A stretch of 64,000 bases of DNA from Alishewanella longhuensis (lineage in GTDB: Bacteria; Pseudomonadota; Gammaproteobacteria; Enterobacterales; Alteromonadaceae), in assembly GCF_014653435.1 (NCBI RefSeq), contig NZ_BNAO01000002.1, positions 29,730 through 93,729 of the forward strand, read 5' to 3'. The notes beneath the pieces are model-generated. The model ran no database searches. It saw only the letters and a list, made by a program, of their open reading frames with translations, and was not told the DNA's origin. The translations under genes and the position numbers were made by a program. Shown one piece after another: positions 1 through 12,322 of this stretch. How positions within the stretch are numbered: the first letter of the stretch is position 1; each line of letters starts with the position of its first letter.

Positions 1-1
1 G

Positions 2-73
2 TTTATGTTATTGCGCGGCATCACCTTAGCCATCCCGCTGTATCGTTACGGAGCAGCTTATTTACTTAAATAA
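2..73 (+). CDS. C-terminal end of a membrane protein (partial)
   Basis: An open frame enters from the left edge and stops with TAA at 71-73, giving about 23 residues that end IPLYRYGAAYLLK. The stretch is hydrophobic, with aromatic and basic residues near the end, as in the last membrane segment of an inner-membrane protein. It is followed by a hairpin shared with the convergent czcA gene. The family cannot be named from so little sequence, and the frame itself is supported only by this composition and the position of the terminator. Confidence 0.35.
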   Translation, partial: FMLLRGITLAIPLYRYGAAYLLK

Positions 74-87
74 AGCGCTATTTAAAA

Positions 88-117
88 CACAGCGCCACTT
101 AAATAAGCGGCGCTGTG
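88..117. terminator. Bidirectional hairpin terminator
   Basis: A perfect 9-bp inverted repeat (CACAGCGCC and GGCGCTGTG) with a 12-nt loop lies between the convergent ends of the partial left gene and czcA. Read on the minus strand the stem is followed by TTTT, which fits rho-independent termination of the efflux operon. Confidence 0.7.
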
Positions 118-128
118 GCCAACAATAG

Positions 129-4277
<4,149 letters not shown>

Positions 4278-4281
<4 letters not shown>

Positions 4282-5630
4282 GGCAAAGATCCTGCTGCAG
4301 AAGTTGCTGCTGATGAGAAAGGCTGGGGAAAGCTGTGGTTAGTATTGGCGCTGGCGGCCAGTGGCAGGCCGGTAAGCTGCTCAAGTAATGCCTGATTACT
4401 CAGTGCCGTGCTGGCGGCATCCAACAGTTGCAATTGGGCCTCTTGTAGTGCCTGGCGAGCCGACAACCAATCGGTATAGCTGTAGCGGCCACGTAGGTAG
4501 GCATCTTCCGTTTGCGTTAGTGCTTGCTGTAACAGCGGCAGGATCTCACGCTGTAGATCCCGCACCGCCATCGTACTATAGCGGTGCATTTGCCAGGCTT
4601 GATATAAGCGGGCACGCAGTTGCAGCAACTCATCTTGCTGTGTTATGCGCTGCGCTTCGTTCTCGGCTAAAGCGACCTTTACTGCCACCTGATTACGGCT
4701 CTGGCTGAATAACGGCACTGAGACACCGGCAACTACAGCAAAATCGCGATTTTCCTGTGAGCGCATCACCCCAAGTTGCCAGCTAACATCGGCAACCGAC
4801 TGGCTGTGCAACTGCGCTAACTGTGCCTGTTGTAAGCGCGCTGTCGCGGCAAACACCTCCAGTTGCGGCGTAGTTAGCACGCGCTGGTATAACAGCTGAA
4901 AATCAGTGCTGTCGGTTAACTGGAATAAGTCACCACTCACCACACTAAAATCGGCATGCTGTGCGCCCCACAGGCTGGCCAGTGCCAGCTTGCCGCTCGC
5001 TAACTCTGCCTGCAGTAACCCCTGCTGCAATTGGGCCTGCCGCACCGCTACTCTGGCCCGTAATAGCTCAGCCTCCGGTGCGCCGCCGCCCTGTACCCGC
5101 TGGCCCACCAACTGTAATGCCTGCTCGCTTATCGCAACGGCTTCGCTTGCTAACTGCAATTTTTGTTGCAAGGTGAGTACGCTAATAAAACGCTGCGTTA
5201 GTTCGCCGAGTAAATCTAAACTGTTAGCTTGCCGCTGAGCCAGCAGCAAGGCCTGCTCCGCCGAGGCGGTTGCCGTTCGCGTCTGGCGTTTGTTGCCAAG
5301 CTCCAGCACCGAAGAAAGTGCGACACTCAGCTCCAGACTTTTTACCCCTGACAGCTCACCAGTACCCAGCAAGTTTTCAGCACCAAGCGCCAGCTCATAA
5401 CCCGGGTTAAGCGCGGCCACTTGCAACTGTTCTGTCGCGGCTTTTAAGCGCCAATCAAGTACTTGCAATTGCGGGTGCTGCTGTACCAGCCGTTGTGCCG
5501 CGCGCTCTAGTGTGAGTGGCGGCAACGATTCTGTCGCATAGCTTTTACTACCAATGATGCTAAACAGCAGCATCACCGGCACGCATACATATAACGCCAC
5601 AAGGCGCTTGCCAAATAGAATGGAATACAT
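4278..5630 (-). CDS. czcC: CzcC-like outer-membrane efflux channel (TolC family)
   Basis: Outer-membrane factor of the tripartite pump. The 450-aa protein starts with a signal peptide (hydrophobic segment about residues 10-30). Two OEP-type helical repeats rich in Gln, Ala and Leu follow, with the typical segment LTLERAAQRLVQQHPQL at the mature N terminus. The ATG at 5630 is preceded by AGGA at a suitable distance. The gene overlaps czcB by four bases and follows the small Cys/His gene by about 45 bp. All four genes read as one minus-strand operon. TolC-family members are hard to assign individually; the CzcC call rests on the czcB and czcA neighbours. Confidence 0.85.
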
Positions 5631-5675
5631 AACAAATCCTGTTTATTGAATAATTAAAAGTAATTAAGCAAAAAA

Positions 5676-6068
5676 TCAGGCGATGGGTGGGCGGTAAATA
5701 TTGGCTTGTGGGGAAGTCGGCGGCTGGTTTAGATAGCCGGTAAGTTGTAGTTCAGCGCTAATAGTTAGTGCGGTAGTGACATTAAATAAACCCAGATGGC
5801 TGGCATGACAATGATTACAATGATCACAGCCATGCTTGGCATGTTCAGCAGCCACAGCGCTATCGGGCTGGCCGGGTGCTAACTGCTGTGATGCATGTTC
5901 GGAAGTGAGTACTTGAACAACCAGGCTATAACTATGATGCGGATCTGCGGTATCAGCAGGCACACTGGCCGCAAACGCCTCTACCAAAACGCAGCCAAAT
6001 TGCACGCACAGTAACCAGGCAATAAGCAGGTTACGTAACAGCATTGTAGACTGGCGGTATAGGCTCAT
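5676..6068 (-). CDS. Small exported Cys/His protein of the efflux operon
   Basis: First gene of the czc operon, about 130 aa. A hydrophobic signal-like segment (LLIAWLLCVQFGCVLVEAFA) is followed by a hydrophilic region holding HGCDHCNHCHASH, a dense Cys/His cluster. The C terminus reads YRPPIA. The cluster suggests periplasmic metal binding or sensing, as in small proteins that often precede czc and cus operons and resemble DUF2946. I cannot place it firmly in that family. The frame opens at a TTG at 6110, but that codon lies inside the upstream hairpin, so the ATG at 6068 is preferred. Its SD (GATGAAA region) is weak. Another ATG at 6044 is possible. Confidence 0.6.
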   Translation of the reverse strand: MSLYRQSTMLLRNLLIAWLLCVQFGCVLVEAFAASVPADTADPHHSYSLVVQVLTSEHASQQLAPGQPDSAVAAEHAKHGCDHCNHCHASHLGLFNVTTALTISAELQLTGYLNQPPTSPQANIYRPPIA

Positions 6069-6090
6069 TTCATCATCAGTAATGTTTAAT

Positions 6091-6124
6091 CCGGATAGCA
6101 GGATATGCAATTCCCGCTATCCGG
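6091..6124 (-). terminator. Hairpin between metzincin gene and efflux operon
   Basis: A perfect 9-bp inverted repeat (CCGGATAGC and GCTATCCGG) with a 16-nt loop follows the minus-strand metalloprotease stop. There is no long T tract, so termination is likely but not certain. The stem covers the distal TTG start of the next gene, which argues against that start. Confidence 0.55.
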
Positions 6125-6142
6125 TAAAGTTAAAGATCAGGC

Positions 6143-8686
6143 TTAGGCTTGCAACGCTTTGCTAATCATCAGATCAATCAGCGCTTTTTGGGCTTTAGCC
6201 GCATCATCCGCGCCGCGTGGTAACTTGTTACTTTGAATCGTGTTCAATTGTAACAAGGCCGCCGCTTTGGCTAAGTTATCGTACTCACTGGCTTTTTCTA
6301 AACCGGCGATGGCAATTAAGCGTTTTACATACTCCACTTGCAGGTTATGGCTTTGTGAGCTGGCTTTGCGGCTATCGACAAAGATGCTATCGGTCAAATC
6401 TTTCATAAAGCTGGTCAGGCTATACTGATTACCATAAAGCGCCGAATCAGAAATACGCTGTAATACCGCTTTGTGTAATAGCTGATTCAATACCGATTGC
6501 TGCAGGCCTAAAATCATCTCATGCGCTTTTGGATCCAAATTACGGCCATAATGGCTAAAACCACGGCGCTGCGGTAATAACTGGTTATACAGTGGCTGCA
6601 TGCTCTGCAACACATCGGGCGCAAACACTTTGTCAGTTAACAGCTTCATCGCCGCTTTTTGTTGCGCTAACGGCACCGGCGTTAGTGGTTTGCGATCAGT
6701 CGGCGCGCCTACTACAGCACGCTCGACATAAACACCGCCAATTTGCCGTGATACGACATCGGCCTGACCGCGATACTGGCCAAACAGGATATTGGCCGAA
6801 GTGAGTAACCGCTGATAAGACTGGCCATCGGTTAAGGCGGTCTTGCTAAGCTGACCAAATAACTGCTCAATTAATTGCAAGCGATCTGCGGCATAAGCCA
6901 CCGGATCAGATGACATATCGCCAATCATCACCCGCGGATCAATATGCCGGCCCGGGGCACGCATATCATCAGCATCGTTACCAAACGCCAGAGCGGGCTC
7001 AACTGAACGCGCTAAAATTTTCTCCAGCCGCGCTTGCTCTGCTGTGGCATCGGCTAATGCCGGGCTGTAACCATACTCAATGGCCCAATCATCATATGGC
7101 CCAGGCTTAGTTTGAAAAATATCCCCCTGCGCTTTGCCAATTGGCGCAATATTGGCTGGGGTATAATCCATCACCGAGCCGGTGATAATCCCCTGAGTTT
7201 TCTGCTTGTCGTGTACCTCTTGGGCATTCCACAGGTTAGAGGCTTTCATATTGTGGTTTAAACCCAGCGTATGGCCTACTTCGTGTAACACCAGCTCCAT
7301 TAAGCCCTGGCGTAAAATTTCATTATTATCAATACCCATGCCGGTGCCCAATGCCCCCGCAAAAATCAGGCTTTGCTGTAACTGGTGCCCAGCCGAACAC
7401 AAAACGCCATTCGCATGTACATGGCCTTGTTGCTCAGTTAACAGGTTAGCAGCGCCTTCAGTATACAGCTGGTCAAAGATCCAACGGTTTTTCATAAAAA
7501 CGTATTCCAGCATAATGTCGGCACCCAAAATCTCGCCGGTTAGCGGGTTTGCCAACGAGGGGCCATAGCCGCCAAAAGGTGGCGTGGGTGATGAGGTCCA
7601 GCGTAATACGTTGTAATTAATGTCACCAGCATCCCAATCAGCATCATCGGGTTGAATGCGCACTTCTAACGCATTTTTAATGCCGGCCTTTTCAAAAGCA
7701 CTATTCCAGGCCAATACGCCAGCAGCAACGGTATCGCGCCACTCTAGCGGCGTGGTGTTTTCAATCCACCAGACAATGGGTTTTACCGGTTCAGATACGG
7801 CTGCCGAAGGATCTTTTTTCTGTAAATCCCAACGGTGGATCACGTCGCGAAACGGAGCCCAATCAGCCGAGGTCATATCATCGACTTGGGTAGTAAAATA
7901 CCCTACCCGCGCATCATCAAAGCGTGGCTGAAAATTATTCTCTGGTAAGGCAATAAAGGAATGTTGCACCTTAATAGATACCGACCGTGGATCGCTTAGC
8001 GCATTGCCGCCACGCACCCCGGGGTTGGCATCGGCAAACACATAGTCTACAACGATATCCAGATTTTCCGGGTAAGGGCGATGCTGCACGATGCGCGATT
8101 TCTTGTCATCCAGCTTGCCTAAACTAAAACGTTTTTTGGCATTAGGATCATTCGGATTAGCCCAGGGCGATACCTTGTGCAAATCTTCACTTAAGAACAG
8201 TTTGTCGGCTTTGAGCAGCAGTTTATCTTGTTCTTGCTTTTCAATTTTAATACTAGCCAGTACCGCTTCGCTGATATTGGCCTCGGCTGCACGCGACAGT
8301 GCGCTGTTTTCATCAAAATAAAAACGCGGCGTTTTGCTGATCACATCAATCCGGTCAAAGTAACGGCGAAATTCAATTAATTTAGTTTCACGATAGGCAC
8401 CGCGAAAATGCCCCGCTTCCGTTACCCCATCTAAGGTTTGCGCAAAATACAAAAAGGGTTTGTTTAATTGTGCTTCAGTAATCACCAGCAGGTTTTCGCC
8501 GGTTTTCTCGTCCAAATAGATAGTAAATAAGCCGCTAATCGCCTTTTTCTCGGCGATCATACTGCTAAAAGTTTGTGGCTTGGCGTCTTTGCTGCTATCA
8601 GCTGGCGTTTTTGTTTCTGTTGCATAGAGTGCGCCGGGCGCAGCCAGGGCCAGGGACATAGCCAAGGTCAGAATTGTTTTTTTCAT
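6143..8686 (-). CDS. Secreted zinc metalloprotease, DUF5117/DUF4953 metzincin
   Basis: Large exported protein of 847 aa with a clear Sec signal peptide (residues 1-22, ending ALYA). The catalytic site is HEVGHTLGLNH at residues 468-478, the HExxHxxGxxH metzincin zinc motif. A Met-turn candidate SVMDY follows at 504-508. The N-terminal half has the DUF5117/DUF5118 style (QHSFIALPENNFQPR, WWIENTTPLEW), and the C-terminal region matches DUF4953-type proteins. It probably degrades proteins or peptides in the periplasm or outside the cell; the substrate is unknown. It is transcribed alone, between a hairpin on the operon side and a promoter region upstream. The AT-rich leader has no strong SD. The family assignment is from memory of its motif layout. 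Confidence 0.8.
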   Translation of the reverse strand: MKKTILTLAMSLALAAPGALYATETKTPADSSKDAKPQTFSSMIAEKKAISGLFTIYLDEKTGENLLVITEAQLNKPFLYFAQTLDGVTEAGHFRGAYRETKLIEFRRYFDRIDVISKTPRFYFDENSALSRAAEANISEAVLASIKIEKQEQDKLLLKADKLFLSEDLHKVSPWANPNDPNAKKRFSLGKLDDKKSRIVQHRPYPENLDIVVDYVFADANPGVRGGNALSDPRSVSIKVQHSFIALPENNFQPRFDDARVGYFTTQVDDMTSADWAPFRDVIHRWDLQKKDPSAAVSEPVKPIVWWIENTTPLEWRDTVAAGVLAWNSAFEKAGIKNALEVRIQPDDADWDAGDINYNVLRWTSSPTPPFGGYGPSLANPLTGEILGADIMLEYVFMKNRWIFDQLYTEGAANLLTEQQGHVHANGVLCSAGHQLQQSLIFAGALGTGMGIDNNEILRQGLMELVLHEVGHTLGLNHNMKASNLWNAQEVHDKQKTQGIITGSVMDYTPANIAPIGKAQGDIFQTKPGPYDDWAIEYGYSPALADATAEQARLEKILARSVEPALAFGNDADDMRAPGRHIDPRVMIGDMSSDPVAYAADRLQLIEQLFGQLSKTALTDGQSYQRLLTSANILFGQYRGQADVVSRQIGGVYVERAVVGAPTDRKPLTPVPLAQQKAAMKLLTDKVFAPDVLQSMQPLYNQLLPQRRGFSHYGRNLDPKAHEMILGLQQSVLNQLLHKAVLQRISDSALYGNQYSLTSFMKDLTDSIFVDSRKASSQSHNLQVEYVKRLIAIAGLEKASEYDNLAKAAALLQLNTIQSNKLPRGADDAAKAQKALIDLMISKALQA

Positions 8687-8874
8687 TGTGGGAGTGCTCT
8701 TGTTATTATTTAGAAAAGCGAAAGTTGGTGTTATAAAAAAGTAAGAAATTGGCTATTGATGAGCAAAGTGTCAACCGAATTAAGACTGAATAGCAAGCTA
8801 ATACGACCAACGGCCAAAAAGGGGGTTTTTAGCTAAATCTAATCGCTACGCCACAGCAAAGCGGCTGTTCTCAC

Positions 8875-8905
8875 AACGGCAAGCCGGTGCGGGTAGCTTG
8901 CCGTT
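8875..8905 (-). terminator. Hairpin after cpdB-like gene
   Basis: A perfect 10-bp inverted repeat (AACGGCAAGC and GCTTGCCGTT) with an 11-nt loop lies just downstream of the minus-strand nucleotidase stop. No T tract follows, so it could also act as an mRNA-stabilising 3-prime stem. The remaining 8687-8874 stretch shows no gene. Confidence 0.55.
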
Positions 8906-8929
8906 ATTAGAGAGTTAGTTGGGGTTTAG

Positions 8930-11026
8930 CTATTTAGCTGTCATAGTGCTTTGCTGTAAATCAATACGGTACTCGGCAAAGCCAGTAGGCAGCGCACTTA
9001 GCTTAGTCATAGGCCAGAATTGCTGTGTCTTAACAAAGTTTTCGGCGATGGCTGAATCTTGCGTTTGAAAACGGATATCCAGTTGTACTGCACTTTGTAA
9101 CGGCATAAGCTGCCAATTGTTATCTGCGGCCGGCTCTACTGCCGCCAAATAACGATTACTGGTAGCATCATAGCTCGATTGCTTCGCAATAAAATCGACC
9201 AGCGCTTCACGATTGCTGTCTGGTGCTTCTAACACAACCTTAGCACTGCCGGTGCCGGCAAACTGACCAGTAAAAGCACGATAGTTATTGGTTGCTACTA
9301 AAAAATGTTTAGCCGCAAAGGCTGCACCGCTAAACACCTTGCCCTCGGCATTGGTATAGCTCAGGTTAACAATGCGCGATGCCTCAGCATTCACCAGCTC
9401 GCAGCGCTGATTAAATTTCGCAGGCTGACTAACATCAATCTGATACTGAACGCCATTAATCACATCAAAATTATAGGTTTGATGTTGGGTATTAATCAGT
9501 TGCTGCGGCGCGCTGCTGCTAAGGTCAATCTGGTTAAATTGATTGGCGGCACATTCCAGCCAATCTTTAATCTCGGCACCCGAGGCTTTAACCGCGACCA
9601 GCGTATTGGGATACAAATACAAATCTGCGGCATTGCGAAAACTTAATTCGCCTTTGGGCACCTGCACATATTGCTCGGCATCACTGGTGTTGCTGCGCCG
9701 ACCGCCAGCTTTAAAGGGGGCGGCCGCGGATAACAGAGGATACTGTTGCAGTTCCGCGGGTAAAATAGCGGCCACTCTGACGCGCTGAGCATCAGCCACG
9801 ATTTGCACCGTAGGATCATCCTGCACCTGCGCCAAAAAGCTGTACATATCACTGGCGGCCACACCAATAGGCCGCTGCATAAAGGCAATAGTGCCCTGGT
9901 GCCCCTCTGCGATGGCGGCAACAATACCCGCGTGCGGCGCTACCAGGGCTTGATTGTTGCTGTTATCAAATACCGGTAATACCTTAGCCGTGGCGCTTTG
10001 CACCTGCCAGCTTGTGCCATGCTGTTTTAACGTAAAATCGACGACGCCTAGATGATCGCCCCAGCGGCCAGGTATTACAGTAGGAATACCATTAATTAAG
10101 CCACGGCTGATATCGACATTGGGCAGATCCTGATAACGGGCATCTGGAAATAACGAATGGCTGTGGCCAGAGAGAATCGCATTAATACCAGGTACACGGC
10201 TTAAGGCATAGGCCAGATGTTCTGCTTGCGGATCCGGGGTGTCGGTAACCTGTCCCAGACCTGAGTGCGACAGTACAATCACTAAATCAGCGCCTGCGGC
10301 TTTCATTTGCGGTACTAGCTGCTGCGCGGTTTCCAAAATACTGGCAACGCTAACCACGCCCTGTAAATGTTGCTTATCCCATTGCAATATTTGTGGCGGC
10401 ACAAAGCCAATATAGCCAATATTGAGCTGCTGCGTATTGCCTGCACTATCCGTTACTGCGGTTTTTTTAATTAAATAAGGTGGGTAAAGATGATCGCCGC
10501 GCTTTACACCGTCGCGGCATTGTTCAGCCTCGCAATACACATTGGCACTGATGTAGGGAAAGTTAGCGCCAGCAACGGTCTGAGATAAAAAGTCTAAACC
10601 AAAGTTAAACTCATGGTTGCCCAGGGTCGCTACGTCGTAATTTAGTGTATTCATCGCCTGCATAATGGGGTGCACTTCCCCCGCGGCCAGCCCCTTATGG
10701 GCAATATAATCCCCCAGCGGGCTGCCCTGGATCAGATCGCCGTTATCTACTAAGACACTGTTTTGTACTTCAGCCCGTGCTGCTGCTATTAAACTGGCTG
10801 TTCGCGCCAGGCCAAGGGTGGCATCGGTGCTGCCGGTGTAATAGTTGTAATCCATAATATTGGCATGCAGATCGGTGGTTTCCAGTACCCGCAGCGTTAC
10901 CGTAATGTCAGACGTTGTAGGCCTTATGGTAGGTGTATCGTCCGGTTTTGAGCAGGCGGTTAAGCTGGCCGCTAAGGCTAAACATAAGGTCGATAAGCGC
11001 AATGGGGAGACTATTCGCGGGTTCAT
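8930..11026 (-). CDS. cpdB: 2',3'-cyclic-nucleotide 2'-phosphodiesterase/3'-nucleotidase, lipoprotein form
   Basis: Periplasmic scavenging enzyme that hydrolyses 2',3'-cyclic nucleotides and 3'-nucleotides. Started at the ATG at 11026 (698 aa) it has a lipoprotein signal with lipobox LTAC. AAGAAG precedes that ATG, and the 39 residues further upstream look non-coding. The metallophosphatase domain shows ETTDLHANIMDY, DNGDLIQGSPLGDY, GNHEFNFGLDF, LSHSGLG and LSGHSH, which are the bimetal ligands. A 5'-nucleotidase C-terminal domain follows (about residues 360-600). Classical CpdB is soluble in the periplasm, so membrane anchoring is a departure. A UshA-like 5'-nucleotidase is the main alternative; the DYNYY segment after DLHAN favours CpdB. 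It diverges from metR. Confidence 0.8.
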   Translation of the reverse strand: MNPRIVSPLRLSTLCLALAASLTACSKPDDTPTIRPTTSDITVTLRVLETTDLHANIMDYNYYTGSTDATLGLARTASLIAAARAEVQNSVLVDNGDLIQGSPLGDYIAHKGLAAGEVHPIMQAMNTLNYDVATLGNHEFNFGLDFLSQTVAGANFPYISANVYCEAEQCRDGVKRGDHLYPPYLIKKTAVTDSAGNTQQLNIGYIGFVPPQILQWDKQHLQGVVSVASILETAQQLVPQMKAAGADLVIVLSHSGLGQVTDTPDPQAEHLAYALSRVPGINAILSGHSHSLFPDARYQDLPNVDISRGLINGIPTVIPGRWGDHLGVVDFTLKQHGTSWQVQSATAKVLPVFDNSNNQALVAPHAGIVAAIAEGHQGTIAFMQRPIGVAASDMYSFLAQVQDDPTVQIVADAQRVRVAAILPAELQQYPLLSAAAPFKAGGRRSNTSDAEQYVQVPKGELSFRNAADLYLYPNTLVAVKASGAEIKDWLECAANQFNQIDLSSSAPQQLINTQHQTYNFDVINGVQYQIDVSQPAKFNQRCELVNAEASRIVNLSYTNAEGKVFSGAAFAAKHFLVATNNYRAFTGQFAGTGSAKVVLEAPDSNREALVDFIAKQSSYDATSNRYLAAVEPAADNNWQLMPLQSAVQLDIRFQTQDSAIAENFVKTQQFWPMTKLSALPTGFAEYRIDLQQSTMTAK

Positions 11027-11162
11027 TCTTTGCTCTTCTTTATTAAGGCGACTCGGACGGAATAACCGCGCAGTATAAAGCAAAAAAATGAAAGATAAAT
11101 GACTGGCCCCTTTCGCCAATAGGTAAGGCGCGAAATCAATCACTCTGACCTCTTGATTTTTT

Positions 11163-11210
11163 TATGATTAAAAATGGTATATTCTTTTCAATATATGAAT
11201 TTTAATCATA
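11163..11210. promoter_or_regulatory. AT-rich dyad in the cpdB-metR divergent region
   Basis: Eleven-base arms TATGATTAAAA (11163-11173) and TTTTAATCATA (11200-11210) form a perfect inverted repeat around a 26-bp AT-rich centre. The centre contains TTCAATATATGAA. TGAATTTTAATCA at 11196-11208 differs by one base from the E. coli MetR consensus TGAA-N5-TTCA. Position and symmetry suggest an operator serving one or both divergent genes. The rest of the 318-bp gap holds the repeat element listed separately and no gene. Confidence 0.45.
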
Positions 11211-11270
11211 CATTAGGCATTGAACGCAAGGCAGCATTATTGCCGCTACTGACTTCGTAAAAGCAACCTT

Positions 11271-11329
11271 TATAGCCAAGTGACTGTAAGGTGCGGATTT
11301 CAGCTGCAGATAAAGGTCACTTGGGTATA
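11271..11329. repeat. REP-like palindromic element, copy A
   Basis: TATAGCCAAGTGAC at 11271-11284 pairs with GTCACTTGGGTATA at 11316-11329, with one mismatch over 14 bp. The loop is 31 nt and the element sits directly ahead of metR. The termini resemble those of a second element at 52241-52280, which suggests a dispersed palindromic repeat. A transcript-level role such as attenuation of metR is possible but not shown. Confidence 0.5.
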
Positions 11330-11344
11330 TAACGGAGCCTGACT

Positions 11345-12241
11345 ATGCTGGAAAAAGTTCACTTAAGTATTCTGCGGGAAATCTCCCGTCAGGGATCACT
11401 AACGGCTGCTGCAGATAGCCTGCATTTAACCCAGTCGGCGTTAAGCCACAGTATCAAAAAGCTGGAGCAACTGGCTAATATTAGTTTATGGGTAAAAGAT
11501 GGCCGTAATATCAAGCTAACTCAGGCCGGGGAATACTTGCTGGCGCAGGCCAACCGGTTAATACCGCAGTTTGAACGGATGGAAGAAACCTTACGCCAAT
11601 TTGCTGCAAACGAAAAAGGCGCGCTGCATATTGGTATGGAATGCCATCCGTGCTACCAATGGCTACTTCGAGTAGTCAGCCCTTTTCTAGCCAGCTCGCC
11701 CGGGGTAGATATTGATGTAAAGCAGAAATTTCAATTTGGCGGCATGGCCGCGCTATTTAACTACGATATTGATATTTTGATCACCCCCGATCCCATTCAA
11801 AAAGACAACATTAACTTTGAAGCGGTGTTTCCCTACGAGCAGGTGTTAATTGTTAGCAAGCTAAACAAACTCAGTAAATTAGCTAGCATTACGCCAGCAC
11901 AGCTTACCGAGCAAACGCTACTAACCTATCCGGTAGACTTAGCGCGGCTGGATATTTTTCAACAGTTTTTACTGCCGGCACAATGCCTGCCGAAAAAGCA
12001 TAAAACGCTGGAAGATACCGATATTATTTTGCAAATGGTGGCCGCTAACCGCGGAGTGGCGGCGCTGCCGAAATGGCTAGCGCTGGAATATGCCAAAACC
12101 TTACCAATAGTGCCTCTGAGATTGGGCAGCAAGGGGATTCATAAGCATATCTATGTCGGGTATCGTAAGCTGGAGCAGCAAAATAAACATATTGAAAGCT
12201 TTATTGCGTTGGCGAAAACGGTAAAAGTTACCCCTGGCTAG
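11345..12241 (+). CDS. metR: LysR-family regulator MetR
   Basis: A 298-aa LysR regulator that, as MetR, would activate methionine-synthesis genes with homocysteine as co-inducer. The N-terminal winged helix (residues 1-60) holds TQSALSHSIKKLEQ. The effector domain carries MetR hallmarks, GMECHPCYQWL and QTLLTYPVDLARLDIFQQFL. These align with E. coli MetR (IECHSCIQWL, ETLLIYPVQRSRLDVW). The start at 11345 is preceded by ACGGAG. No methionine gene lies in the window; the divergent neighbour is the cpdB-like gene, so targets are probably elsewhere. A perfect 11-bp terminator stem follows. Confidence 0.8.
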   Translation: MLEKVHLSILREISRQGSLTAAADSLHLTQSALSHSIKKLEQLANISLWVKDGRNIKLTQAGEYLLAQANRLIPQFERMEETLRQFAANEKGALHIGMECHPCYQWLLRVVSPFLASSPGVDIDVKQKFQFGGMAALFNYDIDILITPDPIQKDNINFEAVFPYEQVLIVSKLNKLSKLASITPAQLTEQTLLTYPVDLARLDIFQQFLLPAQCLPKKHKTLEDTDIILQMVAANRGVAALPKWLALEYAKTLPIVPLRLGSKGIHKHIYVGYRKLEQQNKHIESFIALAKTVKVTPG

Positions 12242-12255
12242 AATGTTACGAAATA

Positions 12256-12281
12256 AACAAGGCACCAAGCGGTGCCTTGTT
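12256..12281. terminator. Bidirectional terminator between metR and S9 peptidase
   Basis: AACAAGGCACC and GGTGCCTTGTT form a perfect 11-bp stem with loop AAGC. On the minus strand it is followed by TATTT. It separates two convergent genes. Confidence 0.8.
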
Positions 12282-12322
12282 CGTCGATAGCCGTTAGCCG
12301 CGTTAACGTAAGTTAAACCCGG

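Noticed and set aside
8930..11143. Longer start for the cpdB-like protein
   Set aside because: The extra 39 residues precede a clean lipoprotein signal and SD at 11026.
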